Shown here in pieces: positions 8,004 to 14,905 of a stretch of DNA of 37,016 nucleotides (the first letter of the stretch is position 1; each line of letters opens with the position of its first letter). This DNA is from Chloroflexota bacterium (GTDB lineage: Bacteria > Chloroflexota > Dehalococcoidia > Lucifugimonadales > Lucifugimonadaceae): NCBI GenBank assembly GCA_002718415.1, contig PBEM01000004.1, positions 1 through 37,016 on the forward strand, read 5' to 3'. The notes under the pieces were generated by a model. That model made no database searches. It was given only the letters and a program-made list of their open reading frames with translations, and was not told the origin of the DNA. Both the position numbers and the translations under genes were made by a program.

Positions 8004-9020
8004 TTGAAGGCGGCTCTATATAAAGGAAACCAAACTTTTTCTGTTGAGGAAATACCAACACCAAAACCTAATGTAAATGAAGTTTTAATAAAGGTCAATC
8101 TATCGGCAATTTGTGGCACAGATGTTCACGCTTTTATGTATGATTTAGCTCCTCCTGAAACAGTTTTAGGTCATGAATTCACTGGAGAAGTTGTTGAAAT
8201 AGGGAGCAATGTAACTAAATTATCAATAGGGGATATAGTAGTGGGCGGAGGTGGTACACCACCCCCTGGGCAAGAACTGCCACAAAAAATTCTTCCTCGA
8301 TATAACTATAGAAAAATGGGATTTGTTCCTGAAAAAACTAGGGCATATGCCGAATATACATTATTACCAGAATGGAACCCAATAAAAGTTCCTGATGGTG
8401 TTTCTGAAAAACAAGCTGCTATGTGTGAACCCACTGCAGTGGCTATTCATGCAATAAGAAATTCTAAATTAAAATTAGGAGATTCAGTTCTAGTTATTGG
8501 CGCTGGGCCTATTGGTCTATTAACTATTCAGGCATGTGCTGCTGCTGGAGCAGATAAGATTTATGTTTCCGAACCTTCATTAACAAGACAAAATTTAGCA
8601 AAAAAATTAGGTGCTACAAAAGTATTATCTCCATCTGTAAATAATATTGAAAACGAAGTCGTAGAATTAACTGATGGTATTGGTCCAGATGTAATTTTTG
8701 ATTGTGCAGGATTCCCTCAGACACTAGATCTTGCTTTTAATACTGTTAGAAGAAATGGTCAAGTCATATTGGTAGCTGTCCCATGGGAAATAATTCCCTT
8801 AGAACCTGCAGACTGGATGGCAAGAGAAATATCTTTTAAATCTAGCTGGGGATCAGACCCTATAAACTGGCATAATGCTTTAAATCTAATGAAGTCAGGT
8901 AAGATTGATATAGATATGATGACAGAAAATAATAAATATATAACTTTAGATAAAATACAAGAAACTTTTGAAGGTTTGATGAAACCTACTGATCAAGGAC
9001 AGATAATTATAAAATTTTAA
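8004..9020 (+). CDS. Zinc-dependent medium-chain alcohol/polyol dehydrogenase
   Basis: A 338-residue MDR-superfamily dehydrogenase. Catalytic zinc ligands are C37 (CGTDVH), H57 and E58 (GHEFTGEVVEIG), and C141-E142 (MCEPTAVAIHA). The NAD(P)-binding motif GAGPIGLL starts at residue 166. The structural-zinc lobe with four Cys is absent and replaced by a glycine/proline-rich loop (GGGGTPPPGQ). The enzyme therefore belongs with the sorbitol/threonine-dehydrogenase-like MDR proteins that carry only the catalytic zinc. The start is TTG at 8004, backed by a strong ribosome-binding site. Substrate is not evident. It lies in a catabolic block with an M81 hydrolase, a beta-propeller protein and a second, structurally different zinc dehydrogenase, which suggests oxidation of an alcohol or polyol scavenged from outside. 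Confidence 0.88.
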   Translation: MKAALYKGNQTFSVEEIPTPKPNVNEVLIKVNLSAICGTDVHAFMYDLAPPETVLGHEFTGEVVEIGSNVTKLSIGDIVVGGGGTPPPGQELPQKILPRYNYRKMGFVPEKTRAYAEYTLLPEWNPIKVPDGVSEKQAAMCEPTAVAIHAIRNSKLKLGDSVLVIGAGPIGLLTIQACAAAGADKIYVSEPSLTRQNLAKKLGATKVLSPSVNNIENEVVELTDGIGPDVIFDCAGFPQTLDLAFNTVRRNGQVILVAVPWEIIPLEPADWMAREISFKSSWGSDPINWHNALNLMKSGKIDIDMMTENNKYITLDKIQETFEGLMKPTDQGQIIIKF

Positions 9021-9039
9021 GGTTTAATAAAATAGTTTA

Positions 9040-9156
9040 TTAACGTGGTACACCAAAAAAATGAACATATGCAACACCTAACACTATAGCGGTAGCTGGA
9101 CCAAATATGACTGTTCCTATTAACCAGAATTTGAATAAAAGTATTCCTAATTTCAT
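9040..9156 (-). CDS. Small 38-residue membrane protein, uncharacterised
   Basis: A short frame of 38 codons plus a TAA stop, in the gap between the dehydrogenase (+) and the M81 hydrolase (-). It begins MKLGILLFKFWLIG and ends HFFGVPR, with one hydrophobic helix (about residues 4-31) containing a small-residue patch (GPATAIVLG). A basic start, a single helix and a short basic tail are typical of real single-pass small membrane proteins and unlike random AT-rich sequence. It lies 83 bases downstream of the M81 stop in the same orientation. Only a weak purine-rich GAGA is visible before the ATG. I do not recognise the family; a chance frame remains possible. Confidence 0.5.
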   Translation of the reverse strand: MKLGILLFKFWLIGTVIFGPATAIVLGVAYVHFFGVPR

Positions 9157-9238
9157 TATCTAATTTCTCAAAATATACACAATTTTTAATTTACTTTAAG
9201 AGTTATTATACTTATCTATCAAAATAATAAAAGTAAAT

Positions 9239-10747
9239 CTAGCGAGAATAAAATTCTACTTCAGGATTAAATTCTGTATCTTTTTCCAAAGGGAACATAG
9301 GTCTCTGACAATGTTTATGCCCCAAGGTTGGTAAATTAGCACTTGTAGATCCTGGGGCATCAATATTAAAATTTTCTTCCACCCAGTCATCATAAAATTC
9401 AGGCTCACAATGAGGTGATTTAACTATAGTCACGTGAAAATCTTTTGGATCAAGAGGGTGACCATCACCAGTACCATCATTTCTTAAATATATTGATCGG
9501 TCTGTTTGCATAATTGGTTTTGAAATAACTACAAGTGTTATGTTATCTGATTTAAGTACTGCAGTTAAACCGGGATCTAGAAAAAAACCCCAATTTTCAG
9601 GCATAAATGGTTTAGTAGAAAGTGAAATAACTTCCCAGGTAAGCTCCAAGGGTATATATCTTTTATCAAAGGCACCACCTATAGGCACATTTATAAACGA
9701 ACCAACTCCTTTATCTTGAGCAATTTTTGCTGCATTAGGATCAACAACACTAGCAAGTACAGAATGAGGATATTTTTGTTTAACTATTTCAGAAAGAATA
9801 GCATTACTATCTCCCTGAGACCCTGAACTTGGTGCATCAGCAGCATCAGTAAATGCTATTGGACCTACCATCTTAGCTGCCCTACTCACAGCATCTTCAA
9901 TCGAAGTGAACTTACCTTGCATTTTCGATCTGTTTGGCCAAAAAGTATTTGCCATATGCAAAGCTTCTTCTGAAGCTAATTCTCTGTCATTATCTGTAAA
10001 AACATAAGATTGGCTACAAAGTTCAGGTACATCAGTGAAGGGATTACAGATCAAAAAACCTGCTGATAAAATTTTTTCATTTTTATGTAAAGATTTTGCA
10101 TATCTTATTTGTTCACCAAATATACCTTTTTCTGTTATAAGTTCAGTTCCTCTAACAAGTGTAGGGATTCTTATTCTTGCACAAACTGGATTTACACCAT
10201 CATTAATTATCCTCGAAAGCATTTCAATGGCTCTTTTACCAGTATCATCAAAATCTACATGTGGATATGTATGAAGAGAAGTAACTCCATTGCAATTATC
10301 TAACATTTTTGAAGTAAGGACACCATGTAGATCTAAAGATATAACTATAGGCACTGAGTTACCTAATATTCTTCTAGTTCCTTCTAATATATATCCTTCT
10401 GGATCTAATTCTTCTGTTGTACCCATAGAGCCATGCAATGAAAGATATACACCATCTATTTTTCCTGCATATTTTTTTATTGAGTGGAAATATTCATCAG
10501 ATATTCTAACAAAAGATGAATGTTCCAACGGACCTGCAGCTGTACCTTCGGCATAATAAGTAAAAATAGGTTCAAAGTCATTAAAATTTTTCAGTTCTTC
10601 TATAGCTCCACCTATATAACTATTTAAACCTGTATTAAATTCCCTTATACCTTCTTCTCTATATATTTGAAAAAAATCATAATCACATGTAACGGGATTA
10701 AAAGAAGAAATTTCTTGATTACAACCAGCAATTAATATTTTTTTCAT
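9239..10747 (-). CDS. M81-family metallohydrolase (MlrC-like)
   Basis: A 502-residue member of the MlrC/DUF1485 family. The N-terminal block has ILIAGCNQEISSFNP and GLNSYIGGAIEEL, then LSLHGSMGTTEELDPEG (103-118), SLDLHGVLT (137-145) and TSLHTYPHVDFDDTG (156-170). The C-terminal MlrC domain has FTDAADAPSSGSQGDSN. In characterised MlrC the zinc is bound by Asp and His residues; D139, H141 and H159 or H163 are the likely counterparts. MlrC finishes linearised-microcystin breakdown, but most relatives have unknown substrates, so a microcystin role is not implied. No signal peptide is seen, so it is cytoplasmic. A ribosome-binding site TTAGGTAGG lies just upstream. The promoter region is shared with the divergent beta-propeller gene at 10883. 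Confidence 0.87.
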   Translation of the reverse strand: MKKILIAGCNQEISSFNPVTCDYDFFQIYREEGIREFNTGLNSYIGGAIEELKNFNDFEPIFTYYAEGTAAGPLEHSSFVRISDEYFHSIKKYAGKIDGVYLSLHGSMGTTEELDPEGYILEGTRRILGNSVPIVISLDLHGVLTSKMLDNCNGVTSLHTYPHVDFDDTGKRAIEMLSRIINDGVNPVCARIRIPTLVRGTELITEKGIFGEQIRYAKSLHKNEKILSAGFLICNPFTDVPELCSQSYVFTDNDRELASEEALHMANTFWPNRSKMQGKFTSIEDAVSRAAKMVGPIAFTDAADAPSSGSQGDSNAILSEIVKQKYPHSVLASVVDPNAAKIAQDKGVGSFINVPIGGAFDKRYIPLELTWEVISLSTKPFMPENWGFFLDPGLTAVLKSDNITLVVISKPIMQTDRSIYLRNDGTGDGHPLDPKDFHVTIVKSPHCEPEFYDDWVEENFNIDAPGSTSANLPTLGHKHCQRPMFPLEKDTEFNPEVEFYSR

Positions 10748-10882
10748 TTTTACCTACCTAATTTAAATATAAAATTATATTTTATATCTAAATAGCAAGA
10801 AAACATTTGATTAATTCAAATTAACACCGCAAAATTTGTAATTAATTTATAAAAGAATAAATATTAATTTAGGTAGATTTAT

Positions 10883-11668
10883 ATGATAAAAAATGTTTCA
10901 ACTGCAGAAAAATACCCTCCACCATGTCGTATGCCAAATGGTCTACAATGGTACAATGAACATCTATACGTGATGGATCAACAAACTGATCAAGTGTATG
11001 TTTTAAACACTGAGGGATATGTAACTAAAACACTAAAAACTCCAACTGAAAATGGATCAGGAATTACTGTTGGAGGAGGATTTTTATGGACTGCATCTAA
11101 TGGAGGTCCTTCCCAATTTAGAGAAAAAAGACCTACTGATACAGATATTGGTTGGATATATCAATTAGATTTAGAAACAGGTTCTTTCGTAAATAGATTT
11201 AGAACACCTGATGGCGGAGGAATACATGGAATAGAATGGGATGATGGGAAATTATGGGTAACCGCGTTCAGTCCTAAAGCAATATACTTATGTGATCCAT
11301 TTGATTTAGTAGTAAATGAATCCACAGATAAAGTACTAAATAAGCAAAGTGGAAAAATACAAGGTTCTGCGATGAAAGTAATAAAAAAGATAGAAGTTAA
11401 TACTGATAGGCTACATGGTTTGGCACGGGATGGAGATGGAATATGGTGTGCCCATACTTCAGATAAAGTAATTATAAAATATAACGTAAAAGATGGTGGA
11501 GAAATGGAAAGATTAGTCTTCAGTGAAAAAGAACCTGGAGATGCCCCTGCTCCACATGGTTTATCAATTAAAGATGGTGAATTATGGTATTGTGATGCAA
11601 TGATGGTAGGGGGTGGACATGTAGACCCTGTTAGGCATGGTCCTGAAATAGGAATAATTAAAGTATAA
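10883..11668 (+). CDS. Beta-propeller protein (SMP-30/NHL/glutamine-cyclotransferase-like)
   Basis: A 261-residue protein made of repeated four-stranded blades. Recurrent motifs are PNGLQWYNEHLYVMDQQ, GSGITVGGGFLWTAS, GGGIHGIEWDDGKLWVTAF, LHGLARDGDGIWCAH and PHGLSIKDGELWYCD. Each shows the 'HG(L/I)xxxxGxLW' pattern of six-bladed propellers in the SMP-30, NHL and glutamine-cyclotransferase group. No signal peptide or membrane helix is visible. It is followed after 8 bases by a zinc alcohol dehydrogenase and probably shares its transcript. A lactonase or ligand-binding role is possible, but the metal ligands of gluconolactonases cannot be assigned with confidence. A TTTAGGTAG ribosome-binding site precedes the ATG. 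Confidence 0.72.
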   Translation: MIKNVSTAEKYPPPCRMPNGLQWYNEHLYVMDQQTDQVYVLNTEGYVTKTLKTPTENGSGITVGGGFLWTASNGGPSQFREKRPTDTDIGWIYQLDLETGSFVNRFRTPDGGGIHGIEWDDGKLWVTAFSPKAIYLCDPFDLVVNESTDKVLNKQSGKIQGSAMKVIKKIEVNTDRLHGLARDGDGIWCAHTSDKVIIKYNVKDGGEMERLVFSEKEPGDAPAPHGLSIKDGELWYCDAMMVGGGHVDPVRHGPEIGIIKV

Positions 11669-11676
11669 TAATTTCC

Positions 11677-12771
11677 ATGAAAACTAAATCAGCCGTTTTA
11701 TATGATGCACACCATCCTCTAATAATTGAAGAATTAGATTTACAAGATCCAAATGAAAATGAAGTATTGGTTAAAGTCTCAGGTGCGGGAGTTTGTCATA
11801 GCGATTATCATTATATTGATGGCCATAGAGCGATACCTGCAAAACCTATTGTTATGGGACACGAAGGCTCTGGAATAATTGAAAAAATAGGAAATAATGT
11901 AAAGTCTGTTTCTCCAGGTGATAAAATTATATTCTCCATGGATGCAATGTGTGGATTTTGTAGGAATTGTACTAATGGTTTACCTACACTATGCACAACT
12001 TACGGAAGAAAGGTTACTATGCCTGATGGAACAACTAGATTTAGTCTGAATAATAATAATGTTTATCAATCAAATGGAGTAGGAACTTATTCAGAAAAAA
12101 CCGTAGTGCCTGCAGATACTGTTGTGAAAGTTTCTGATGATACACCTATAGAAAAAGCATGTCTAATTGGATGCGCAGTTATCACCGGAATAGGAACAGT
12201 AGTTAATAGAGCAAAGGTTGAAAAAGGATCAAATGTAGCTATTTTTGGCTGTGGAGGAGTAGGTCTTAATGTTATTCAGGGTGCAGTATTAAGTTCAGCT
12301 TCAATAATCATAGCAATAGATAAAAGCGAATTTAAACTAAAAAAAGCTAAAGAAATGGGTGCAACTCATACAATAAATCCTGATAAAAATAATCCAGTAG
12401 AAAGTATTCTAGAAATTACTAAGGGTGGTGTAGATTACTCTTTTGAAGTGGTTGGCTTTCCAGAGATATTAAGTCAAGCTTTCCAATCTACTTGCCCTGG
12501 AGGAACAGCTGTTATGGTAGGCGTTCAGCCAATTGATGCAAAAATTTCAGTTGATTGTAATGACTTATTATTAGATAGATCTTTAATAGGTGCTTACCAC
12601 GGAACTGCAAGACCTAGAGTTGATTTTCAGTGGCTTTTAGATTTAATTAAAAATGGAAGATTAAATTTAGATACATTAATTTCTAAAGAGAGACCTTTAG
12701 AAGAAGTGAACCAAGCTTTTGAGGATATGAATGCCGGTATAGTTGCAAGATCTATACTAACATTTAACTAA
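11677..12771 (+). CDS. Zinc-dependent alcohol dehydrogenase, class III-like
   Basis: A 364-residue MDR dehydrogenase with both zinc sites. Catalytic ligands are C40 (GVCHSDYHYIDG), H62-E63 (MGHEGSGIIEKIG) and C166 (CLIGCAVITG). The structural-zinc lobe has C92, C95, C98 and C106. The cofactor motif FGCGGVGLNVI starts near residue 190. This arrangement matches class III alcohol/formaldehyde dehydrogenases and their bacterial relatives such as NDMA-dependent alcohol dehydrogenases. It differs clearly from the dehydrogenase at 8004, which lacks the structural zinc, so the two are not recent duplicates. It is 8 bases downstream of the beta-propeller gene and ends 7 bases before the 3' end of tRNA-Cys on the other strand. 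Substrate unknown; glutathione dependence is not implied. Confidence 0.88.
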   Translation: MKTKSAVLYDAHHPLIIEELDLQDPNENEVLVKVSGAGVCHSDYHYIDGHRAIPAKPIVMGHEGSGIIEKIGNNVKSVSPGDKIIFSMDAMCGFCRNCTNGLPTLCTTYGRKVTMPDGTTRFSLNNNNVYQSNGVGTYSEKTVVPADTVVKVSDDTPIEKACLIGCAVITGIGTVVNRAKVEKGSNVAIFGCGGVGLNVIQGAVLSSASIIIAIDKSEFKLKKAKEMGATHTINPDKNNPVESILEITKGGVDYSFEVVGFPEILSQAFQSTCPGGTAVMVGVQPIDAKISVDCNDLLLDRSLIGAYHGTARPRVDFQWLLDLIKNGRLNLDTLISKERPLEEVNQAFEDMNAGIVARSILTFN

Positions 12772-12778
12772 AATAACT

Positions 12779-12854
12779 TGGAGGCGACGGCGGGATTCGA
12801 ACCCGCGAATAAAGGTTTTGCAGACCTTCGCCTTAGCCACTTGGCCACGTCGCC
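12779..12854 (-). tRNA. tRNA-Cys (GCA)
   Basis: The transcript starts GGCGACGTGGCCAAGTGG. The anticodon stem-loop GGTCTGCAAAACC gives anticodon GCA. The T-arm GCGGGTTCGAATCCCGC is intact, and the acceptor GGCGACG pairs with CGTCGCC. The discriminator is U73, as expected for tRNA-Cys, and CCA is encoded. It is the last of three tRNA genes on the minus strand. Confidence 0.96.
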
Positions 12855-12870
12855 TTATTAATATAACTTA

Positions 12871-12957
12871 TGGTGCCGAGGGTGGGAGTCGAACCCACAC
12901 GCCCTTACGAGCACTACGCCCTCAACGTAGCCTGTCTACCAATTTCAGCACCCCGGC
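12871..12957 (-). tRNA. tRNA-Leu (GAG)
   Basis: The 87-base gene has acceptor GCCGGGG pairing with CCTCGGC through one G-U pair, discriminator A and an encoded CCA. The anticodon stem CTACG/CGTAG encloses loop TTGAGGG, giving anticodon GAG. The long variable arm typical of type II tRNAs is present, and the T-arm GTGGGTTCGACTCCCAC is intact. Confidence 0.96.
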
Positions 12958-12966
12958 CATATTTCA

Positions 12967-13043
12967 TGGCAGGAGCGGGAGGGCTCGAACCCCCGACCTC
13001 TGGTTTTGGAGACCAGCGCTCTAGCCAACTGAGCTACGCTCCT
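12967..13043 (-). tRNA. tRNA-Trp (CCA)
   Basis: The 77-base gene has acceptor AGGAGCG pairing with CGCTCCT, discriminator G and an encoded CCA. The anticodon stem CTGGT/ACCAG encloses CTCCAAA, giving anticodon CCA for tryptophan. The D-arm AGCTCAGTTGGCTAGAGC and T-arm CGGGGGTTCGAGCCCTCC are well formed. It is the promoter-proximal gene of the trio. Confidence 0.96.
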
Positions 13044-13060
13044 AAGTAATAAGTATTTAA

Positions 13061-13089
13061 ATTCTATCACTTGAAACCAAAAGTGATAA
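13061..13089 (-). promoter_or_regulatory. Probable promoter of the tRNA trio with an overlapping inverted repeat
   Basis: Read on the minus strand, TTATCA (13084-13089) and TAGAAT (13061-13066) are separated by exactly 17 bases. This would start transcription about 11 bases before tRNA-Trp. A perfect 8-base inverted repeat, TATCACTT (13065-13072) and AAGTGATA (13081-13088), overlaps both elements and could be an operator. The match to consensus is moderate. Confidence 0.45.
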
Positions 13090-13118
13090 TGTAAAAATTT
13101 TTCATAGAAGAATTTTAA

Positions 13119-13161
13119 AGCAAATATGTATACATCAATAAATCATGTATACATATTTGCT
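13119..13161 (-). terminator. 17-base-pair hairpin at the end of the amt-P-II operon
   Basis: A perfect inverted repeat of 17 bases (13119-13135 with 13145-13161) flanks a 9-base loop, 22 bases beyond the P-II stop. On the minus strand it is followed by TTTAAAATTC, so it probably acts as a terminator with a weak U-tract. Each arm contains the self-complementary 10-mer ATGTATACAT, so the site could also be two copies of a dyad operator. Confidence 0.55.
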
Positions 13162-13182
13162 CTATTTAATACTAAAACAAAC

Positions 13183-13536
13183 TTATAAAGCTTTAGTTCC
13201 AGTATCTCCTGTCCTAACTCTTATTACATCAGTAACTTCGGAAACGAAAATCTTTCCATCTCCTATTTCTCCCAATTCACTGGTTTTTGCAGCATTTATT
13301 ATAGCTTCAATTACAGATTTTTTATTTGAATTTTCTATCACAGTAGTAATCATTACTTTTGGAAGTGAAACTCTATTTGTAGTAGCACTTCCTCTACCTG
13401 TGAATACTTCAACACCTTGTTGGGTACCTCTCCCTGTTACATTACTATAAGTAAAGCCAGTACAGCCAGACTCAGACATTGCATCTAATACAACATTTAC
13501 CCTTTCAGGTCTAACAATTGCATCTATTCTTATCAT
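13183..13536 (-). CDS. glnK: Nitrogen regulatory protein P-II (GlnB/GlnK family)
   Basis: A 117-residue P-II signalling protein that binds ATP/ADP and 2-oxoglutarate and reports nitrogen status. Family landmarks are MIRIDAIVRPERV, the Walker-like GDGKIFV at 92-98, and the C-terminal VIRVRTGDTG. Canonical P-II proteins are 112 residues. Here the T-loop (about 37-57) is two residues longer and reads GVEVFTGRGSATTNRV, with no Tyr at the position of uridylylated Tyr51, while a Ser sits where cyanobacterial Ser49 lies. The B-loop TSELGEIGDGKIF has a three-residue insertion. It lies 27 bases after amt with a good AAGGAG ribosome-binding site, so it is the Amt-partner type (GlnK role). Regulation by Tyr uridylylation is therefore unlikely. 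Confidence 0.9.
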   Translation of the reverse strand: MIRIDAIVRPERVNVVLDAMSESGCTGFTYSNVTGRGTQQGVEVFTGRGSATTNRVSLPKVMITTVIENSNKKSVIEAIINAAKTSELGEIGDGKIFVSEVTDVIRVRTGDTGTKAL

Positions 13537-13563
13537 TTGTGTCTCCTTTTCGATATTTTTCTA

Positions 13564-14784
13564 TTAATTTGCACCATCATTAATAGATGCTTGCTCACCA
13601 TGCGCAGATAAATCCAACCCTTGATCTTCATCATTCTCAGATACTCTCAATCCTAATCCAGGAATTTTATCTAGAACATACAAAATTATAAAGGAAGCAA
13701 TAAATGAATATGCTAAAGTGCCAACAGCAGTATAAATTTGAACCCAAACTTGATTGGCATTTCCTTCTATTAAACCTTTAACACCTGCAATACTTTCTAA
13801 AGCAAAAATTCCAGTAGCAATACATCCCCAAATTCCTCCAATCCCATGTACAGCAAAAACATCTAATGCATCATCCATTTTTGTTTTGTGAATTAATTCA
13901 ACTGCATAATAACAAATCACACCTGCTCCAATACCTATAGCTAACGCACCTAAAGCATTAACTGATCCTGCAGCTGGTGTTATTGCTACTAAACCTGCAA
14001 CCGCACCTGTAGCAACTCCTACCCCGCTCATTTTTCCTGTAGAAATCAATCCTATAATTCCCCAAACAGTAGCAGCAGTAGCAGCTGCAATCTGAGTAAC
14101 TAACATTGCATTGACAGCATAATCATCTGATGCTAAAGCTGAACCTCCATTAAAACCAAACCATCCAAACCAAAGAATTGCAGCACCTAAAACTACATAT
14201 GGAACATTATTTGGTTGTAATCCTGGGTTCCTTCTTTTACCAACCAACAATGCAGCAGCAACTGCTGCTGCCCCAGCGTTAATATGTATTACTGTACCTC
14301 CTGCAAAATCTAGAGCGCCTGCACTTCCTATCCATCCACCACCCCAAACCCAATGAGCCACGGGAGAATAAACAAATGTGATCCACATTACTGTAAAAAT
14401 CAAATATGTTGAAAATTTGAATCTTTCAACAAATGCACCTGTAATTAAAGCTGGAGTAATAATAGCAAACATCATTTGAAATAAGACATCATATAATGGA
14501 CTAATGCTATCTCCTTCTCCTGAGAACATCGGGATTCCAGTTAATCCTAATAAAGAAAAATCTCCTACAAAACTAGGTATAAGTTCACCATTACCATATG
14601 CAAGACTATATCCCCACAATGTCCATACAATAGTTACTACTCCTATAGTAATAAAACTAAGAATAATAGTATTAACTAAGCTTTTTGCTCTGACTAATCC
14701 ACCATAAAAAAAAGCCAACCCTGGTGTCATAAAAAATACCAATGCAGATGCTGTTAACATCCAAGCCGTATGACCAGAATCCAT
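13564..14784 (-). CDS. amt: Ammonium transporter (Amt family)
   Basis: A 406-residue ammonium channel with eleven expected membrane helices. The N-terminus MDSGHTAWMLTASALVFFMT runs into the conserved PGLAFFYGGLVR. The pore twin-His residues lie in SPVAHWVWGGGW and AVHGIGGIWG, and the signature DFAGGTVIHINAG is present. The C-terminal cytosolic tail (LGLRVSENDEDQGLDLSAHGEQA) contains the conserved LGLRV element that contacts P-II proteins. No signal-peptide extension precedes the first helix. A near-ideal ribosome-binding site TAGGAGGTT lies just before the ATG, and four 11-base-spaced half-sites lie further upstream. The P-II gene follows after 27 bases, the classic amt-glnK pair in which P-II gates the channel. 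Confidence 0.95.
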   Translation of the reverse strand: MDSGHTAWMLTASALVFFMTPGLAFFYGGLVRAKSLVNTIILSFITIGVVTIVWTLWGYSLAYGNGELIPSFVGDFSLLGLTGIPMFSGEGDSISPLYDVLFQMMFAIITPALITGAFVERFKFSTYLIFTVMWITFVYSPVAHWVWGGGWIGSAGALDFAGGTVIHINAGAAAVAAALLVGKRRNPGLQPNNVPYVVLGAAILWFGWFGFNGGSALASDDYAVNAMLVTQIAAATAATVWGIIGLISTGKMSGVGVATGAVAGLVAITPAAGSVNALGALAIGIGAGVICYYAVELIHKTKMDDALDVFAVHGIGGIWGCIATGIFALESIAGVKGLIEGNANQVWVQIYTAVGTLAYSFIASFIILYVLDKIPGLGLRVSENDEDQGLDLSAHGEQASINDGAN

Positions 14785-14787
14785 AAT

Positions 14788-14796
14788 AACCTCCTA
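14788..14796 (-). promoter_or_regulatory. Strong Shine-Dalgarno of amt
   Basis: TAGGAGGTT on the minus strand lies just before the amt ATG and is the best ribosome-binding site seen in the window. It fits a highly translated channel gene. Confidence 0.8.
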
Positions 14797-14837
14797 AAAA
14801 TTTGTATACTTGATAAATCAAATTTATAAAATTAATA

Positions 14838-14875
14838 TTTCGGAAATGTTTCTTTTATGTTTCTTAAATGTTTCA
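14838..14875 (-). promoter_or_regulatory. Operator-like array: GAAAC half-sites at 11-base spacing before amt
   Basis: On the minus strand, GAAAC occurs at 14871-14875, 14860-14864 and 14849-14853, followed by GAAAT at 14838-14842. Each is exactly 11 bases from the next. The array lies 54-91 bases upstream of amt and 31-68 upstream of the divergent amidohydrolase. The GAAAC-n6-GAAAC layout resembles the direct-repeat sites of OmpR-family regulators, notably the actinobacterial GlnR box (GTnAC-n6-GAAAC). Its position before amt-P-II suggests nitrogen control; binding is inferred only. Confidence 0.6.
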
Positions 14876-14905
14876 TCAATTGCTATCAGCCTTTAGAATA
14901 ATAAA

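Noticed and set aside
9024-9041. TAATAAA/TTTATTA hairpin after the first alcohol dehydrogenase.
   Set aside because: The stem is only seven A/T pairs with no T-tract; such repeats are expected by chance in this AT-rich sequence.
12818-13024. A 68-codon plus-strand frame across the tRNA genes.
   Set aside because: It is the antisense of three well-formed tRNAs; the peptide (GAEGGSRTHTPL) is the known artefact of translating tRNA complements.
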